Positions 41,740 to 49,678 of a DNA stretch of 64,000 nt are shown in pieces; position 1 is the first letter of the stretch; every line of letters begins with the position of its first letter. The stretch lies in assembly GCF_034479375.1 (NCBI RefSeq), contig NZ_CP140155.1, forward strand, positions 124,001 through 188,000. The letters are read 5' to 3'. A model generated the notes under the pieces. It was not told where the DNA came from and ran no database searches. It saw nothing but the letters and a program-made list of their open reading frames with translations. Source of the DNA: Rhodopseudomonas palustris (GTDB taxonomy: Bacteria > Pseudomonadota > Alphaproteobacteria > Rhizobiales > Xanthobacteraceae). The translations under genes and the position numbers were made by a program.

Positions 41740-44700
41740 GCGAGCCCACGCCGGTCGCCTCGGAGCTACTCGCGCGCATCGGCACGCTGGCGGTGCTGCG
41801 GCCGTCGCAGCACGTCAAGGGTCTGGTGCCGACAGCGCCGCCTCCGGAAGGCGCGCTCGACCTGTTCCTGTATCTCGACGACGCCGGGCAGGTGCTCGCC
41901 TTCAACGGCCATGTCGACCTCGGCACCGGCATCCGCACTGCGCTGGCTCAGATCGTCGCCGAAGAACTCGACGTGCCGTTCGCCGCCGTCACCATGGTGC
42001 TCGGCCACACCTCCGGCACGCCCAACCAGGGCGCCACCATCGCTAGCGACAGCATCCAGGTCTCGGCCGCGCCGCTGCGGACGGCGGCGGCGCAGGCGCG
42101 GCATCATCTGATCACCCTGGCCGCGGCTGAACTTGCGCTGGCGCCTGACGATCTCACCGTCACCGACGGCATCGTGCATCCGCGCGGCGGCGCCAATATC
42201 GGCGTCTCCTACGCAGCGCTGCTGCAGGGCCGCAACGACCGCCTGATGCTCGCCGAGGGTGTCGCGCTGAAGCCGGTCGCCGAGCATCGCATCGTCGGCC
42301 AGCGCATCGCGCGCTCGGATATTCCCGCCAAGGCCACCGGCGATTTCGTCTATGTGCACGACGTGCGCGTCCCCGGCATGTTGCACGGCCGCGTGGTGCG
42401 GCCGCCTTATGCCGGAATCGATGCCGGCGACTTCATCAGTACCAGCCTGATCGGCGTCGACGAGACGTCCGTCGCGCATATTTTGGGCATGGTCGCCGTC
42501 ATCACCATGGGCGACTTCGTCGGCGTCGTCGCCGAGCGCGAGGAGCAGGCGGCCGAAGCCGCGCGAATATTGAAGGTGGAATGGAAGCCGCCGCCGCCGC
42601 TGCCGGATCTCGATGATCTTGCCACGGCGCTGCGCGCCAACCCGGCGACGACGCGGACGCTGCACGACAAAGGCGACGTCGATCGCGCCCGCGCCGACGC
42701 CGCGGTGCCGATGGATCGCAGCTATGTCTGGCCGTATCAGATGCACGGCTCGATCGGCCCGTCCTGCGCGGTGGCGGATGTGCGCGACGGCGCGGCGACG
42801 ATCTGGTCGGGCACGCAGAATCCCTATCCGCTGCGGCTCGACATTTCGGTGCTGCTCGGCCTTCCCGAGCAAGACATCGAGATCCTGCGCTACGAGGCAG
42901 CGGGCTGCTATGGGCGCAATTGCGCCGACGACGTTTCTGCGGATGCGGCGCTGCTTTCGCGCGCCGTGGGGCGGCCGGTGCGGGTGCAGTTGACCCGCGA
43001 GCAGGAGCACGCCTGGGAGCCGAAGGGCGCGGCGCAACTGATGGAGATTTCCGGCGGGCTGAACGCCGACGGCAGCCCGGCCGCGTATGATTTCGCGACG
43101 CGCTATCCGTCGAATGCGGCGACCACGCTGGCGCTGCTGCTGACCGGGCGGGTGCCGGCGAACAATCCGGTGTTCGAGATGGGCGATCGCACCGCGATCC
43201 CGCCTTATGCCTACGACAACATCCGCGTGAAGGTGCACGACATGGCGCCGATCGTGCGCGCCGCCTGGCTGCGCGGCGTCTCGGCGCTGCCGAATTCCTT
43301 CGCGCACGAGAGCTATATCGACGAACTCGCCGCCGCGGCCGGGGTCGATCCGGTGGAGTATCGGCTGCGCTATCTGCACGATCCGCGCGCCGTCGATCTG
43401 GTCAAGGAAGTCGCCGCGCGCGCCGGCTGGGTGCATCGCACCGGCCCGCGTCAGGAGGTGGTCGAGGGCGACGTCGTGCGCGGGCAGGGCATGGCCTATG
43501 CGCTGTACGTCCATTCGAAATTTCCCGGCTATGGCGCGGCGTGGTCGGCATGGGTCGCCGATGTCGAGGTCAACAAGGCGACCGGCGACGTCGCGGTGAA
43601 GCGCGTCGTGGTCGGGCAGGATTCCGGGCTGATGATCAATCCGGCCGGGATCGAACATCAGATCCACGGCAACGTCATTCAATCGACCAGCCGCGCGCTG
43701 AAGGAACAGGTGAGCTTCACCGACACCGCGGTGGCCGACAAGGAATGGGGCGCGTATCCGATCCTCACCTTCCCGGACGTGCCGGTGATCAACGTCGTGC
43801 TGATGCCGCGGCCGAACGATCCGCCGCTCGGCAGCGGCGAGTCGGCGTCGGTGCCGTCGGCGGCGGCGATCGCCAATGCGATCTTCGACGCCACCGGCGT
43901 GCGGCTGCGCGAGCCGCCGTTCACGCCGGAGCGGGTGCGGGCCGCGCTCGGCAATCCGATGCTGCCGCCGCCGCCAGCGCCGGCACCGAAGAGGCGGTCG
44001 TGGTTCGCGCTGGCCGGCGCGGCGCTGGTGGGCGCGCTCGGCATGGCGACGGTGGCGCTGCCGATCCGCGGTGCCATGGCGCCGATCGCGGCGCCCGATC
44101 CGGCGAGCTTTTCGGCCGAGATGATCTCGCGCGGACGGCAGCTCGCCGCGCTCGGCGGCTGCGCGGTGTGCCACACCGAGATCGGCGGCGTGACCAATGC
44201 GGGAGGTCGTCCGGTCGAGACGCCGTTCGGCACGGTGTATTCCACCAACCTCACGCCCGATCCGGAGACCGGCATCGGCCGCTGGTCCTACGCGGCGTTC
44301 GAGCGCGCGATGCGCGAGGGCATTGCGCGCGATGGACGGCATCTGTACCCCGCGTTTCCCTACGCCTCGTTCACGCGGACCTCGGATACCGACCTTCAGG
44401 CGCTCTACGCTTACCTGATGTCGCAAACGCCGGTGGTAGCGCCGACGCCCGAGGCGCGGATGGCGTTTCCGTTCAACATCCGGCCGCTGATGGCCGGCTG
44501 GAATACGCTGTTCCTGCGCACCGGCCAGATGCAGGCGGACCCCGCCAAAGCCCCGCAATGGAATCGCGGCGCCTATCTGGTCGAAAGCCTCGGCCATTGC
44601 GGCGCCTGCCACACGCCGCGCAATGCGCTGGGTGCCGAGAAGGCGCGAACGTCCTACTTGAGCGGCGGCGCCGTCGACGGCTGGCACGCGCCGGCGCTGA

Positions 44701-45287
44701 ACACGCTGTCCAGCGCGCCGATTCCATGGACGGAGGCCGAATTGTTCTCCTATCTGCGCACGGGGTTCTCGCAATTCCACGGCACGGCGGCCGGGCCGAT
44801 GGCGCCGGTGGTGGAGCAGCTCGCGGCGCTGCCGGATGCCGATATCCGCGCGATGGCGACGTATCTGGCCTCGTTCGCGCCGGCGCCCGAAGCGCAGCCG
44901 GCCGAGCGCGCCGCAGCGCTGCAGGCCGCGGCGACAGCCACGCTGCGGCCGCTGGATTCGCTCGGCGGCAAACTCTACGAAGGCGCCTGCGCGTCCTGCC
45001 ACAGCGACGCCGGCCCGACTTTGTTCGGCGTTCGCCCGGCGCTGGCGCTCAACACCAATGTTCACGCCGCGGAACCGGACAATCTGATTAGGGTCATTCT
45101 AGACGGAATACCTAGTCCGGCGGCCGCCGAACTGGGGGACATGCCTGGGTTCCGCCACAGTTTCGACGATAACCAGATCGCGGCGCTGGTCCGTTATCTC
45201 CGCGCCTCCTTCGCCCCCCAGGCGCCCGCCTGGGGCGGCCTGGACCAAGCGGTGGCGCGCCTGCGCGCCCACCGGGGATCTCACTGA
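41736..45287 (+). CDS. nicB: Nicotinate dehydrogenase large subunit NicB: molybdopterin domain fused to triheme cytochrome c
   Basis: A 1183-residue protein, the same build and nearly the same length as Pseudomonas putida NicB. Residues 1 to about 740 are the molybdenum-cofactor aldehyde/xanthine oxidase-type domain (GHVDLGTGIRTALAQIVAEEL, GQDSGLMINPAGIEHQIHGN). A membrane or export segment (WFALAGAALVGALGMATVAL) is at about 755-775. Three cytochrome c domains follow with CAVCH (near 809), CGACH (near 955) and CASCH (near 1086). It hydroxylates nicotinate at C6 using water and hands electrons to the respiratory chain rather than to NAD. It probably sits at the membrane with the hemes outside. 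Confidence 0.92.
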   Translation: MSEPTPVASELLARIGTLAVLRPSQHVKGLVPTAPPPEGALDLFLYLDDAGQVLAFNGHVDLGTGIRTALAQIVAEELDVPFAAVTMVLGHTSGTPNQGATIASDSIQVSAAPLRTAAAQARHHLITLAAAELALAPDDLTVTDGIVHPRGGANIGVSYAALLQGRNDRLMLAEGVALKPVAEHRIVGQRIARSDIPAKATGDFVYVHDVRVPGMLHGRVVRPPYAGIDAGDFISTSLIGVDETSVAHILGMVAVITMGDFVGVVAEREEQAAEAARILKVEWKPPPPLPDLDDLATALRANPATTRTLHDKGDVDRARADAAVPMDRSYVWPYQMHGSIGPSCAVADVRDGAATIWSGTQNPYPLRLDISVLLGLPEQDIEILRYEAAGCYGRNCADDVSADAALLSRAVGRPVRVQLTREQEHAWEPKGAAQLMEISGGLNADGSPAAYDFATRYPSNAATTLALLLTGRVPANNPVFEMGDRTAIPPYAYDNIRVKVHDMAPIVRAAWLRGVSALPNSFAHESYIDELAAAAGVDPVEYRLRYLHDPRAVDLVKEVAARAGWVHRTGPRQEVVEGDVVRGQGMAYALYVHSKFPGYGAAWSAWVADVEVNKATGDVAVKRVVVGQDSGLMINPAGIEHQIHGNVIQSTSRALKEQVSFTDTAVADKEWGAYPILTFPDVPVINVVLMPRPNDPPLGSGESASVPSAAAIANAIFDATGVRLREPPFTPERVRAALGNPMLPPPPAPAPKRRSWFALAGAALVGALGMATVALPIRGAMAPIAAPDPASFSAEMISRGRQLAALGGCAVCHTEIGGVTNAGGRPVETPFGTVYSTNLTPDPETGIGRWSYAAFERAMREGIARDGRHLYPAFPYASFTRTSDTDLQALYAYLMSQTPVVAPTPEARMAFPFNIRPLMAGWNTLFLRTGQMQADPAKAPQWNRGAYLVESLGHCGACHTPRNALGAEKARTSYLSGGAVDGWHAPALNTLSSAPIPWTEAELFSYLRTGFSQFHGTAAGPMAPVVEQLAALPDADIRAMATYLASFAPAPEAQPAERAAALQAAATATLRPLDSLGGKLYEGACASCHSDAGPTLFGVRPALALNTNVHAAEPDNLIRVILDGIPSPAAAELGDMPGFRHSFDDNQIAALVRYLRASFAPQAPAWGGLDQAVARLRAHRGSH

Positions 45288-45366
45288 TCGTCGTTTTTCC
45301 CTTCAGGTTGCCCGTTAATTCGGCGCGATTGCCTGAAATGTCCGCGCGGCACGGGCGTTTGCCGCG

Positions 45367-45414
45367 TTGACAGGGGCCGGGCGCCGATCCTATTTTCATT
45401 CGTGTACAAATGAA
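45367..45414 (+). promoter_or_regulatory. Promoter/operator of the ferredoxin reductase gene (box 3)
   Basis: The hexamers TTGACA (45367-45372) and TATTTT (45391-45396) are 18 bp apart. The box TTCATTCGTGTACAAATGAA (45395-45414) overlaps the -10 and is the best palindrome of the family (8 of 10 pairs). Binding here would block polymerase. It lies 73 bp upstream of the GTG start. Confidence 0.55.
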
Positions 45415-45486
45415 TTGGCCGCGACCCGCACGCACTGTTCTGCCGTGCCCTCCCGGCCGATCACACACCAACTCCGGAGTTCTCCC

Positions 45487-46260
45487 GTGAGCAATCTGAT
45501 GGAAGAGCGCGTTCTCTCCGTTCGCCACTGGACCGATCGTCTGTTCAGCTTCACCACCACCCGTGACTCCGGCTTCCGTTTCCGGAACGGCGAGTTCACC
45601 ATGACCGGCATCAGGATCGACGGCCGCCCACTGCTGCGCGCCTATTCGGTGGCGAGCCCGAACTACGAAGAGACGCTGGAGTTCTATTCGATCAAGGTGC
45701 CGAACGGCCCGCTGACCTCGCGCCTGCAGCACCTGAAAGAGGGCGACACCATCATCGTCGGCCGCAAGGCGACCGGCACGCTGGTGATCGACAATCTGCG
45801 CCACGGCGCGACGCTGTATCTGCTCGCCACGGGCACCGGCGTCGCCCCCTTCCTGTCGATCATCCGCGACCCCGAGACCTACGAGCGGTTCGAGAAGATC
45901 GTGCTGGTTCACGGCTGCCGGCAGGTGGCCGAGCTGGCCTATGGCGAGTCGATGGTGGCGGCGCTGCAGGATCACGAATTCCTCGGCGACGACGTCAAAG
46001 CCAAGCTGATCTACTACCCGACCGTCACCCGCGAGCCGTTCATCCACGAGGGTCGGATCTCGAAGCTGATGGACAGCGGCCAGCTCTACAGCGACATCGG
46101 CCTGCCGCAGCTCGACAGGTCGCGCGACCGCGTGATGCTGTGCGGCTCGACGCAGATGATGGTCGATCTGAAGAGCCGTCTGGCCGATCTCGGTTTCGAA
46201 GAGGGCAATCACGGCGAAGCCGGCGACTTCGTGCTGGAGAAGGCCTTCGCCGAGCGCTGA
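45487..46260 (+). CDS. fpr: Ferredoxin-NADP+ reductase
   Basis: A 257-residue bacterial-type (Fpr) flavoprotein. The FAD motif RAYSVASPNY is at about 55-64, and the NADP-binding loop LLATGTGVAPFLS and C-terminal VLEKAFAER are family hallmarks. It normally moves electrons between NADPH and ferredoxin or flavodoxin. Its position between nicB and the enamidase gene, under a shared-type operator, suggests that it provides reduced ferredoxin to 6-hydroxynicotinate reductase. It uses a GTG start at 45487 with GGAG seven bases upstream. No ferredoxin gene is seen in the island. Confidence 0.9.
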   Translation: MSNLMEERVLSVRHWTDRLFSFTTTRDSGFRFRNGEFTMTGIRIDGRPLLRAYSVASPNYEETLEFYSIKVPNGPLTSRLQHLKEGDTIIVGRKATGTLVIDNLRHGATLYLLATGTGVAPFLSIIRDPETYERFEKIVLVHGCRQVAELAYGESMVAALQDHEFLGDDVKAKLIYYPTVTREPFIHEGRISKLMDSGQLYSDIGLPQLDRSRDRVMLCGSTQMMVDLKSRLADLGFEEGNHGEAGDFVLEKAFAER

Positions 46261-46294
46261 TCCGGAATTTTCGGAGCGATCCCCTCGACGCGGA

Positions 46295-46341
46295 TTGCAA
46301 CAGCGTGGCGCGGCCGTAGAATTCGTATGTTCGCAAATGAC
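46295..46341 (+). promoter_or_regulatory. Promoter/operator of the enamidase gene (box 4)
   Basis: The hexamers TTGCAA (46295-46300) and TAGAAT (46317-46322) are 16 bp apart. TTCGTATGTTCGCAAATGAC (46322-46341) begins at the end of the -10. It matches box 3 at 13 of 20 and box 1 at 14 of 20 positions. The gene starts 30 bp downstream. Confidence 0.45.
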
Positions 46342-46370
46342 CGGGCTCACACCTTTCGGAGACGTCAGAC

Positions 46371-47567
46371 ATGGCTCACGATGCCGCCGCACCCACCGGA
46401 CCGACCAAGCTCGTCATTCGCAACATCGGCCTCCTGATCAGCGGTGACCTCGACAAGCCGATCCTCGACGCCGACACCATCGTCGCCGAGAACGGCAAGA
46501 TCACCGCGATCGGCCGGCTGAAGGACGTCGACACCGAAGGCGCCACCACTATCGTCGATGCGCACGGCGCCGCGGTCACTCCGGGGCTGATCGACAGCCA
46601 CGTCCATCCGGTGGCGGGCGACTGGACGCCGCGGCAGAGCCAGCTCAACTGGATCGATTCCTCGCTGCACGGCGGCGTCACCACCATGATCTCGGCGGGC
46701 GAGGTGCACTATCCCGGCCGGCCGCGCGACGTCATCGGCATCAAGGCGCTGGCGATCACCGCGCAGCGCAGCTTCTCCGCGTTCCGCGCCAGCGGCGTGA
46801 AGGTCCATGCCGGCGCTCCGGTGATCGAGCACGAAATGGAGGAGAACGACTTCAAGGAACTGGCGGCGGCCGGCGTCAAGCTGCTCGGCGAGATCGGCCT
46901 CGGTGGCGTCAAGGACGGTCCGACGGCGAAGAAGATGGTGGCGTGGGCCCGCAAATACGGCATCCAGTCCACCATCCACACCGGCGGCCCGTCGATCGCG
47001 GGCTCCGGACTGATCGACAAGGACGTCGTGCTGGAAGCCGGCACCGATGTCGTCGGCCACATCAACGGTGGCCACACCGCGCTGCCGGACGGACAGATCC
47101 GCTGCATCTGCGAGGGCTGCAAGGCCGGCCTGGAACTGGTCCACAACGGCAACGAGCGTTCGGCGCTGTACACGCTGCGGATCGCGCGCGAGATGGGCGA
47201 TCTGCACCGCGTCATCCTCGGCACCGACGGGCCGGCCGGCTCCGGCGTCCAGCCGCTCGGCATCCTGCGCATGATCTCGCTATTGTCGTCGCTCGGCGAT
47301 CTTCCCGCCGAGCAGGCGTTCTGCCTCGCCACCGGCAACACCGCCCGGATGCGCGAACTCGACTGCGGCCTGATCGAAGTCGGACGCGTCGCCGACTTCG
47401 TGATCATGGACGCGGCTCAGCATTCGGCCAGCTCGTCGCTGCTGGAGAGCGTGCGCCTCGGCGATCTGCCGGGCATCGGCATGACCATCATCGACGGCAT
47501 CGTCCGCAGTGAGCGCTCGCGCAACACCCCGCCGGCGACGCGGTTGCCCAGCATCGTCAAGGCCTGA
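46371..47567 (+). CDS. ena: Enamidase (1,4,5,6-tetrahydro-6-oxonicotinate hydrolase)
   Basis: A 398-residue amidohydrolase-superfamily enzyme resembling Eubacterium barkeri enamidase, a binuclear metal enzyme. It opens the reduced ring to 2-formylglutarate and ammonia. Metal-site residues are visible in DSHVHP (HxH), the bridging acid in LLGEIGLGG, a His in TIHTGGPS, GHINGGHTA, and the closing Asp in LGTDGPAGSG. It is cytoplasmic. It follows the ferredoxin reductase gene with its own promoter and operator-like box. No genes for the later clostridial steps (2-hydroxymethylglutarate dehydrogenase, 2-methyleneglutarate mutase) follow it. Confidence 0.88.
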   Translation: MAHDAAAPTGPTKLVIRNIGLLISGDLDKPILDADTIVAENGKITAIGRLKDVDTEGATTIVDAHGAAVTPGLIDSHVHPVAGDWTPRQSQLNWIDSSLHGGVTTMISAGEVHYPGRPRDVIGIKALAITAQRSFSAFRASGVKVHAGAPVIEHEMEENDFKELAAAGVKLLGEIGLGGVKDGPTAKKMVAWARKYGIQSTIHTGGPSIAGSGLIDKDVVLEAGTDVVGHINGGHTALPDGQIRCICEGCKAGLELVHNGNERSALYTLRIAREMGDLHRVILGTDGPAGSGVQPLGILRMISLLSSLGDLPAEQAFCLATGNTARMRELDCGLIEVGRVADFVIMDAAQHSASSSLLESVRLGDLPGIGMTIIDGIVRSERSRNTPPATRLPSIVKA

Positions 47568-47698
47568 CCTGGCGGGTCTTTACGCAGCGCGGTTGATCGA
47601 CCTGCCGTGATTCTGCTCTAAGTCTCTGCGACCGCCATTGGTCGCGGACGGACGGGGCAGGTCAGCCCGGCCGAGCCGGCGGCTGAGATCATCCGCAA

Positions 47699-47848
47699 GT
47701 GGAAACGCATCGCTTGAAATCGCTCGGCATCATTGTTCTGCTCGCTCTGGCCGCGTTCGCTTATGGTCTGTACGCGGACATCACGATGACGCGCTGCGTT
47801 CGCGGCTCGGTCACGGCGATGCTGGGCATGTGCGCCAAGGGCGACTGA
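47699..47848 (+). CDS. Small single-pass membrane protein (49 aa), unrecognised
   Basis: A short frame absent from standard length cut-offs. It has a GTG start (47699; a TTG at 47714 is possible), a basic N-terminus METHRLK, then the hydrophobic helix SLGIIVLLALAAFAYGLYA, then a short tail with two Cys (TRCVRG and GMCAKGD). The charge-helix-tail layout and codon use look like a real peptide rather than a shadow. I do not recognise a family. The ribosome site is weak. It lies between the enamidase gene and the DUF3095 gene in the same direction. Confidence 0.5.
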   Translation: METHRLKSLGIIVLLALAAFAYGLYADITMTRCVRGSVTAMLGMCAKGD

Positions 47849-47923
47849 ACATTCGCGCGTCTTGCAACCTCGGTCGACGCCCGACGTATCTGCTCTGATA
47901 TCTGCCGCGAGAGGCCTGCCACG

Positions 47924-49075
47924 ATGGACGGGGACGACAGCGCCGCATTTTACGACAAGGTCGCGGTGTTCAGCGGGTTTCGCAGCCTGATGGACCCGGC
48001 ACTGTATTCGGCGCTGCCCGACGACTGGATCATCGGCACGGCCGACATCGTCGACTCCACCCGCGCGATCGCGGCGCAGCGCTACAAGGCCGTCAACATG
48101 GCCGGCGCCTCGGTGATCGCCGCGGTCACCAACGCGCTCGACGGCCGCGACTTCCCATTCGTGTTCGGCGGCGACGGCGCGAGCTTCGCGGTCGCGCCGG
48201 GCGATCTCGAGCGTGCGCGCGAGGCGATGGCCGCCTCGGCCGCCTGGGTCAGCGACGAACTCGAACTCACGATGCGGATCGCGCTGGTGCCGGTCGCTGC
48301 CGTCCGGCCGCAGGGGCTGGACGTCCGTGTCGCCCGCTTCGCGCCGTCGGCCAACGTCTCCTATGCGATGTTCTCGGGCGGTGGCCTCGCCTGGGCGGAG
48401 GCGGCGATGAAGCGCGGCGAATTCGCGGTCGCGCCGGCGCCGTCCGGTACGGCGCCGGATCTCACCGGCCTGTCGTGCCGGTTCGAGGAGATCCCCTCGG
48501 CACAGGGCGTGATCCTGTCGGTGCTGATCGTGCCCGCGCCCGGTGCCGATCCGGCGGCGTTCCGCAGCCTGATCGAGGAGGCTGTGGCGCGCACCGAGCG
48601 CAGCCCCGACGCGGGCCGGCCGGTGCCGTCGCACGGCCCCGCGTTGCGATGGCCGCCGGCCGGGTTCGATCTGGAGGCGCGCGCCGCGCGTGGCGGTTCG
48701 TTGTTCAAGCGCCGCATCGCCGTGCTGCTCTACACGCTGTTCATCTATGTGGTCATGCGCCTTCGCATCACCGTCGGCGGCTTCGTGCCGCGGACCTATA
48801 TCGCGGAAGTCGTGGAGAATTCCGATTTCCGCAAATACGACGACGGCCTGCGCATGATCCTGGATTGCACGCCCGAACTCGCCGACGCGCTGGAGCAACT
48901 CCTGGCCGCCGCCGCGTCGGCGGGTGTCGCGCGCTACGGCCTGTTCCGGCAGGAGGCCGCGATGATGACCTGCTTCACGCCGTCGGTGATGCGCAGCGAT
49001 CATGTGCATTTCATCGACGGCGCCGGCGGCGGCTATGCGTCCGCGGCGATCACGCTGAAAGCGATGCAGGCCTGA
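47924..49075 (+). CDS. DUF3095 domain protein, cyclase-like
   Basis: A 383-residue protein of the DUF3095 family. The N-terminal half shows IGTADIVDSTRAI (about 38-50) and PFVFGGDGASFAV (about 78-90). These two Asp-bearing strands are spaced like the metal-binding parts of class III nucleotide cyclases. The remainder includes a hydrophobic stretch (IAVLLYTLFIYVVMRL, about 263-278) and a C-terminal domain with MMTCFTPSV. The family has no known function that I can name. It seems to stand alone after the small membrane protein gene. Confidence 0.78.
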   Translation: MDGDDSAAFYDKVAVFSGFRSLMDPALYSALPDDWIIGTADIVDSTRAIAAQRYKAVNMAGASVIAAVTNALDGRDFPFVFGGDGASFAVAPGDLERAREAMAASAAWVSDELELTMRIALVPVAAVRPQGLDVRVARFAPSANVSYAMFSGGGLAWAEAAMKRGEFAVAPAPSGTAPDLTGLSCRFEEIPSAQGVILSVLIVPAPGADPAAFRSLIEEAVARTERSPDAGRPVPSHGPALRWPPAGFDLEARAARGGSLFKRRIAVLLYTLFIYVVMRLRITVGGFVPRTYIAEVVENSDFRKYDDGLRMILDCTPELADALEQLLAAAASAGVARYGLFRQEAAMMTCFTPSVMRSDHVHFIDGAGGGYASAAITLKAMQA

Positions 49076-49112
49076 GCACGCGGCGCGTCCGTAGGCCCGC
49101 GGCGTCAGCCGC

Positions 49113-49556
49113 TCAGCGCCCGGCGAAAGTCCAGGTCTCGCCGCCGCACAGTGTGCCGACGCAGCCCTCGACATACAGCGTCGTCGGCCCGGTGTGGGAG
49201 ATGCTGCTCTGGTAGGTCTTGCCGTCGTCGGCGTTGTAGATATGGCCCGACCATTTGCCCTGCGACACCGGCTGCATGTCGCCGAAGATCTGCAACCCGA
49301 GCACCGGCCGTGCGGCGCGGGCGGGGTCGGGGTTCTTGTCGTCGACCTGCGGTCGGCCGGTGTTCGGGTCGGTCGGCTGCCTCAGCCAGACCACCGTGCC
49401 GCACAGCGCGGCGCCGCAGCTCTTGATCCGCACCCTGGCGTCGCCGGCCTGCGTCAGCCAGGTGCCTTGCGGTCCGGGCGCCGATTGCGCGTCGGCAGCG
49501 GCAGGCGCCAGCACAGCGAGCAGCGCAGCGACAACGAGAGCAGTTCGGGTCGTCAT
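49113..49556 (-). CDS. DUF2147 family secreted protein
   Basis: A 147-residue exported protein. A signal peptide (MTTRTALVVAALLAVLAPAAADA, cleavage near residue 23) precedes a DUF2147 beta-rich domain: GTWLTQAGDARVRIKSCGAALCGTVVWL, LGLQIFGDM, GHIYNADDGKTYQSSI and a terminal CGGETWTFAGR. Four Cys form likely disulfides. GGAGG lies four bases upstream of the ATG. The role is unknown, probably envelope-related. It is convergent with the DUF3095 gene, with 37 bp between them. Confidence 0.82.
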   Translation of the reverse strand: MTTRTALVVAALLAVLAPAAADAQSAPGPQGTWLTQAGDARVRIKSCGAALCGTVVWLRQPTDPNTGRPQVDDKNPDPARAARPVLGLQIFGDMQPVSQGKWSGHIYNADDGKTYQSSISHTGPTTLYVEGCVGTLCGGETWTFAGR

Positions 49557-49678
49557 TCGTCCTCCAGAGTATCGTTCAGGCGCCGCGCCGACCGGTACTG
49601 CGTCGCGTCGCGCTGAATAGCAGAGCAGGAGATTCGTGCCAAAGGTGTGGCCGTGTCGGCAAGTCGTCAGCCTGAGAT

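Noticed and set aside
41766..45065. A 1099-codon open frame on the minus strand opposite nicB
   Set aside because: It is a GC-skew shadow: the translation is rich in Arg, His and Gly, lacks any recognisable domain, and lies exactly antisense to the clear NicB coding sequence.
45288..45366. Possible terminator after nicB (TTCAGG ... CCTGAA)
   Set aside because: The stem is only six pairs with a large loop and no T-run follows, so it is not listed as a terminator.
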